NCBI GenBank assembly: GCA_037179385.1
Contig: CM074187.1
Coordinates: 9,921,450-9,985,449, forward strand
Length of the DNA: 64,000 nucleotides
Source of the DNA: Holothuria scabra
Lineage: Eukaryota > Echinodermata > Holothuroidea > Aspidochirotida > Holothuriidae
Direction of reading: 5' to 3'
The position numbers were made by a program, and so were the translations under genes. Below the pieces are notes generated by a model, which saw only the letters and a list, made by a program, of their open reading frames with translations, did not search any database and was not told the origin of the DNA. Below are positions 63,224-64,000 of this stretch, one piece after another; the first letter of the stretch is position 1; each line of letters opens with the position of its first letter.

Positions 63224-64000
63224 GGCCTGTCTTACGCACTGAACCAGTCTACTTTCCAGCCCCCTTTATCCATGTACGGTACAAGTTTTCAACCTGGACA
63301 TGCCACTCCTCTGATCAAATGTCACCATTTGGGATCTTGTATGAGTATGACACTTCCAAATTTCCATTTCTTTTATCGTGGAAAGTTTTAGCCAGAGAGC
63401 CTTAAATGTTAGGTACGTGATTCGTTATAATTTCTGCTCAAAGAGGACACTTTACTCAGTGTATACTCTAATGCAATAAAAATTGTATATAAAACAATAA
63501 CTTGGTAAAATTGTCTTGTGTTTCAACTCATCTTCTACAAACTAAAGTTTGATCATATTTAATAAGTAACTCAGTCAAAAACAGCGTCCAAAATTTTGAA
63601 GACAACTTCATTTGTCTGAAAATATTTTTCGGAGTAAGAATATCGGAGTTAATGTCTGCTAAATGTAGTATAGGTCAGAGACGTATATTCAAGATACGGC
63701 TCAGGTATAGGTTATTTGGTAAGACTCCCCTTCTTTATAAATAAGATGGCGCTCGACTCCGAGGGAAATTAGCTTAAGTAGGTTGAAAGCGTATATGGAA
63801 GACTTCGCAGTCTTTTTACCCCTTTGAGTTATTAATTATATTGCTCTTTTCCATTCGAGGTGTTGCGTTTTACTTTTCATCTTTCCTCAAAGCTATGTTG
63901 TTCAAAAGGAAACTCAAAGTGCGCACCAGCGCACTCGACATGCTTCTACCAATCGGTGTTCCTTTTCGGTTGATCAGACTGCAGTCTCGCGCGTCGAGGA
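63224..64000. other. Unassigned window edge
   Basis: No domain-bearing frame, repeat terminus or RNA gene recognised. Confidence 0.4.

Overview
This is eukaryotic DNA: AT-rich, mostly non-coding, with long introns, dense small transposons and microsatellites, and no operons. I find one convincing protein gene, a three-exon Hox gene on the minus strand (43143 down to 26222). Its three coding pieces lie 1.6 and 14.7 kb apart, join in phase at AG/GT sites, and give a 200-residue protein with a YPWM hexapeptide and a complete homeodomain. By eye the homeodomain fits the Hox2/proboscipedia group best (NTQLL, YLCRPRR and WFQNRRMK blocks). An invertebrate deuterostome such as an echinoderm, perhaps a sea cucumber, is my best guess for the source. 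That rests on the Hox2-type gene in a very loose locus and on the repeat style, and is inference.

Layout. 1-6600: AT-rich, nothing recognised. 6.6-19.3 kb (beyond the gene's 3' end): hAT-like elements, two SINE-like pieces, a TA microsatellite, foldback MITEs and a ~143-bp satellite whose units carry a DR1-type nuclear-receptor half-site pair. 19.3-26.2 kb: more small transposons, including a hAT-like element nested in a MITE. 26.2-28.15 kb: exons 3 and 2. 28.15-42.85 kb: intron 1, with an almost perfect 578-bp tandem duplication, palindromes, a few MITEs and a stretch (32-36.5 kb) almost free of recognisable transposons. 42.85-43.14 kb: exon 1, with a possible TATA box near 43.43 kb. 43.5-64 kb: upstream flank with a 2.1-kb hAT-like composite, GAGTGAAA-type MITEs, and two TTAA-flanked DNA transposons (58.5-61.2 and 61.9-63.2 kb), the second holding a SINE.

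Most other open frames are short, lack recognisable domains, often use non-ATG starts, and overlap repeats or each other on opposite strands; I do not call them genes. No prokaryotic defence system, CRISPR array, virus or rRNA is visible. The most interesting signals are the divergent Hox2-type gene (H21/F22 of the homeodomain replaced by T/I, homeobox split at 44/45), the duplication just upstream of its homeobox exon, and the DR1-bearing satellite in its 3' flank.
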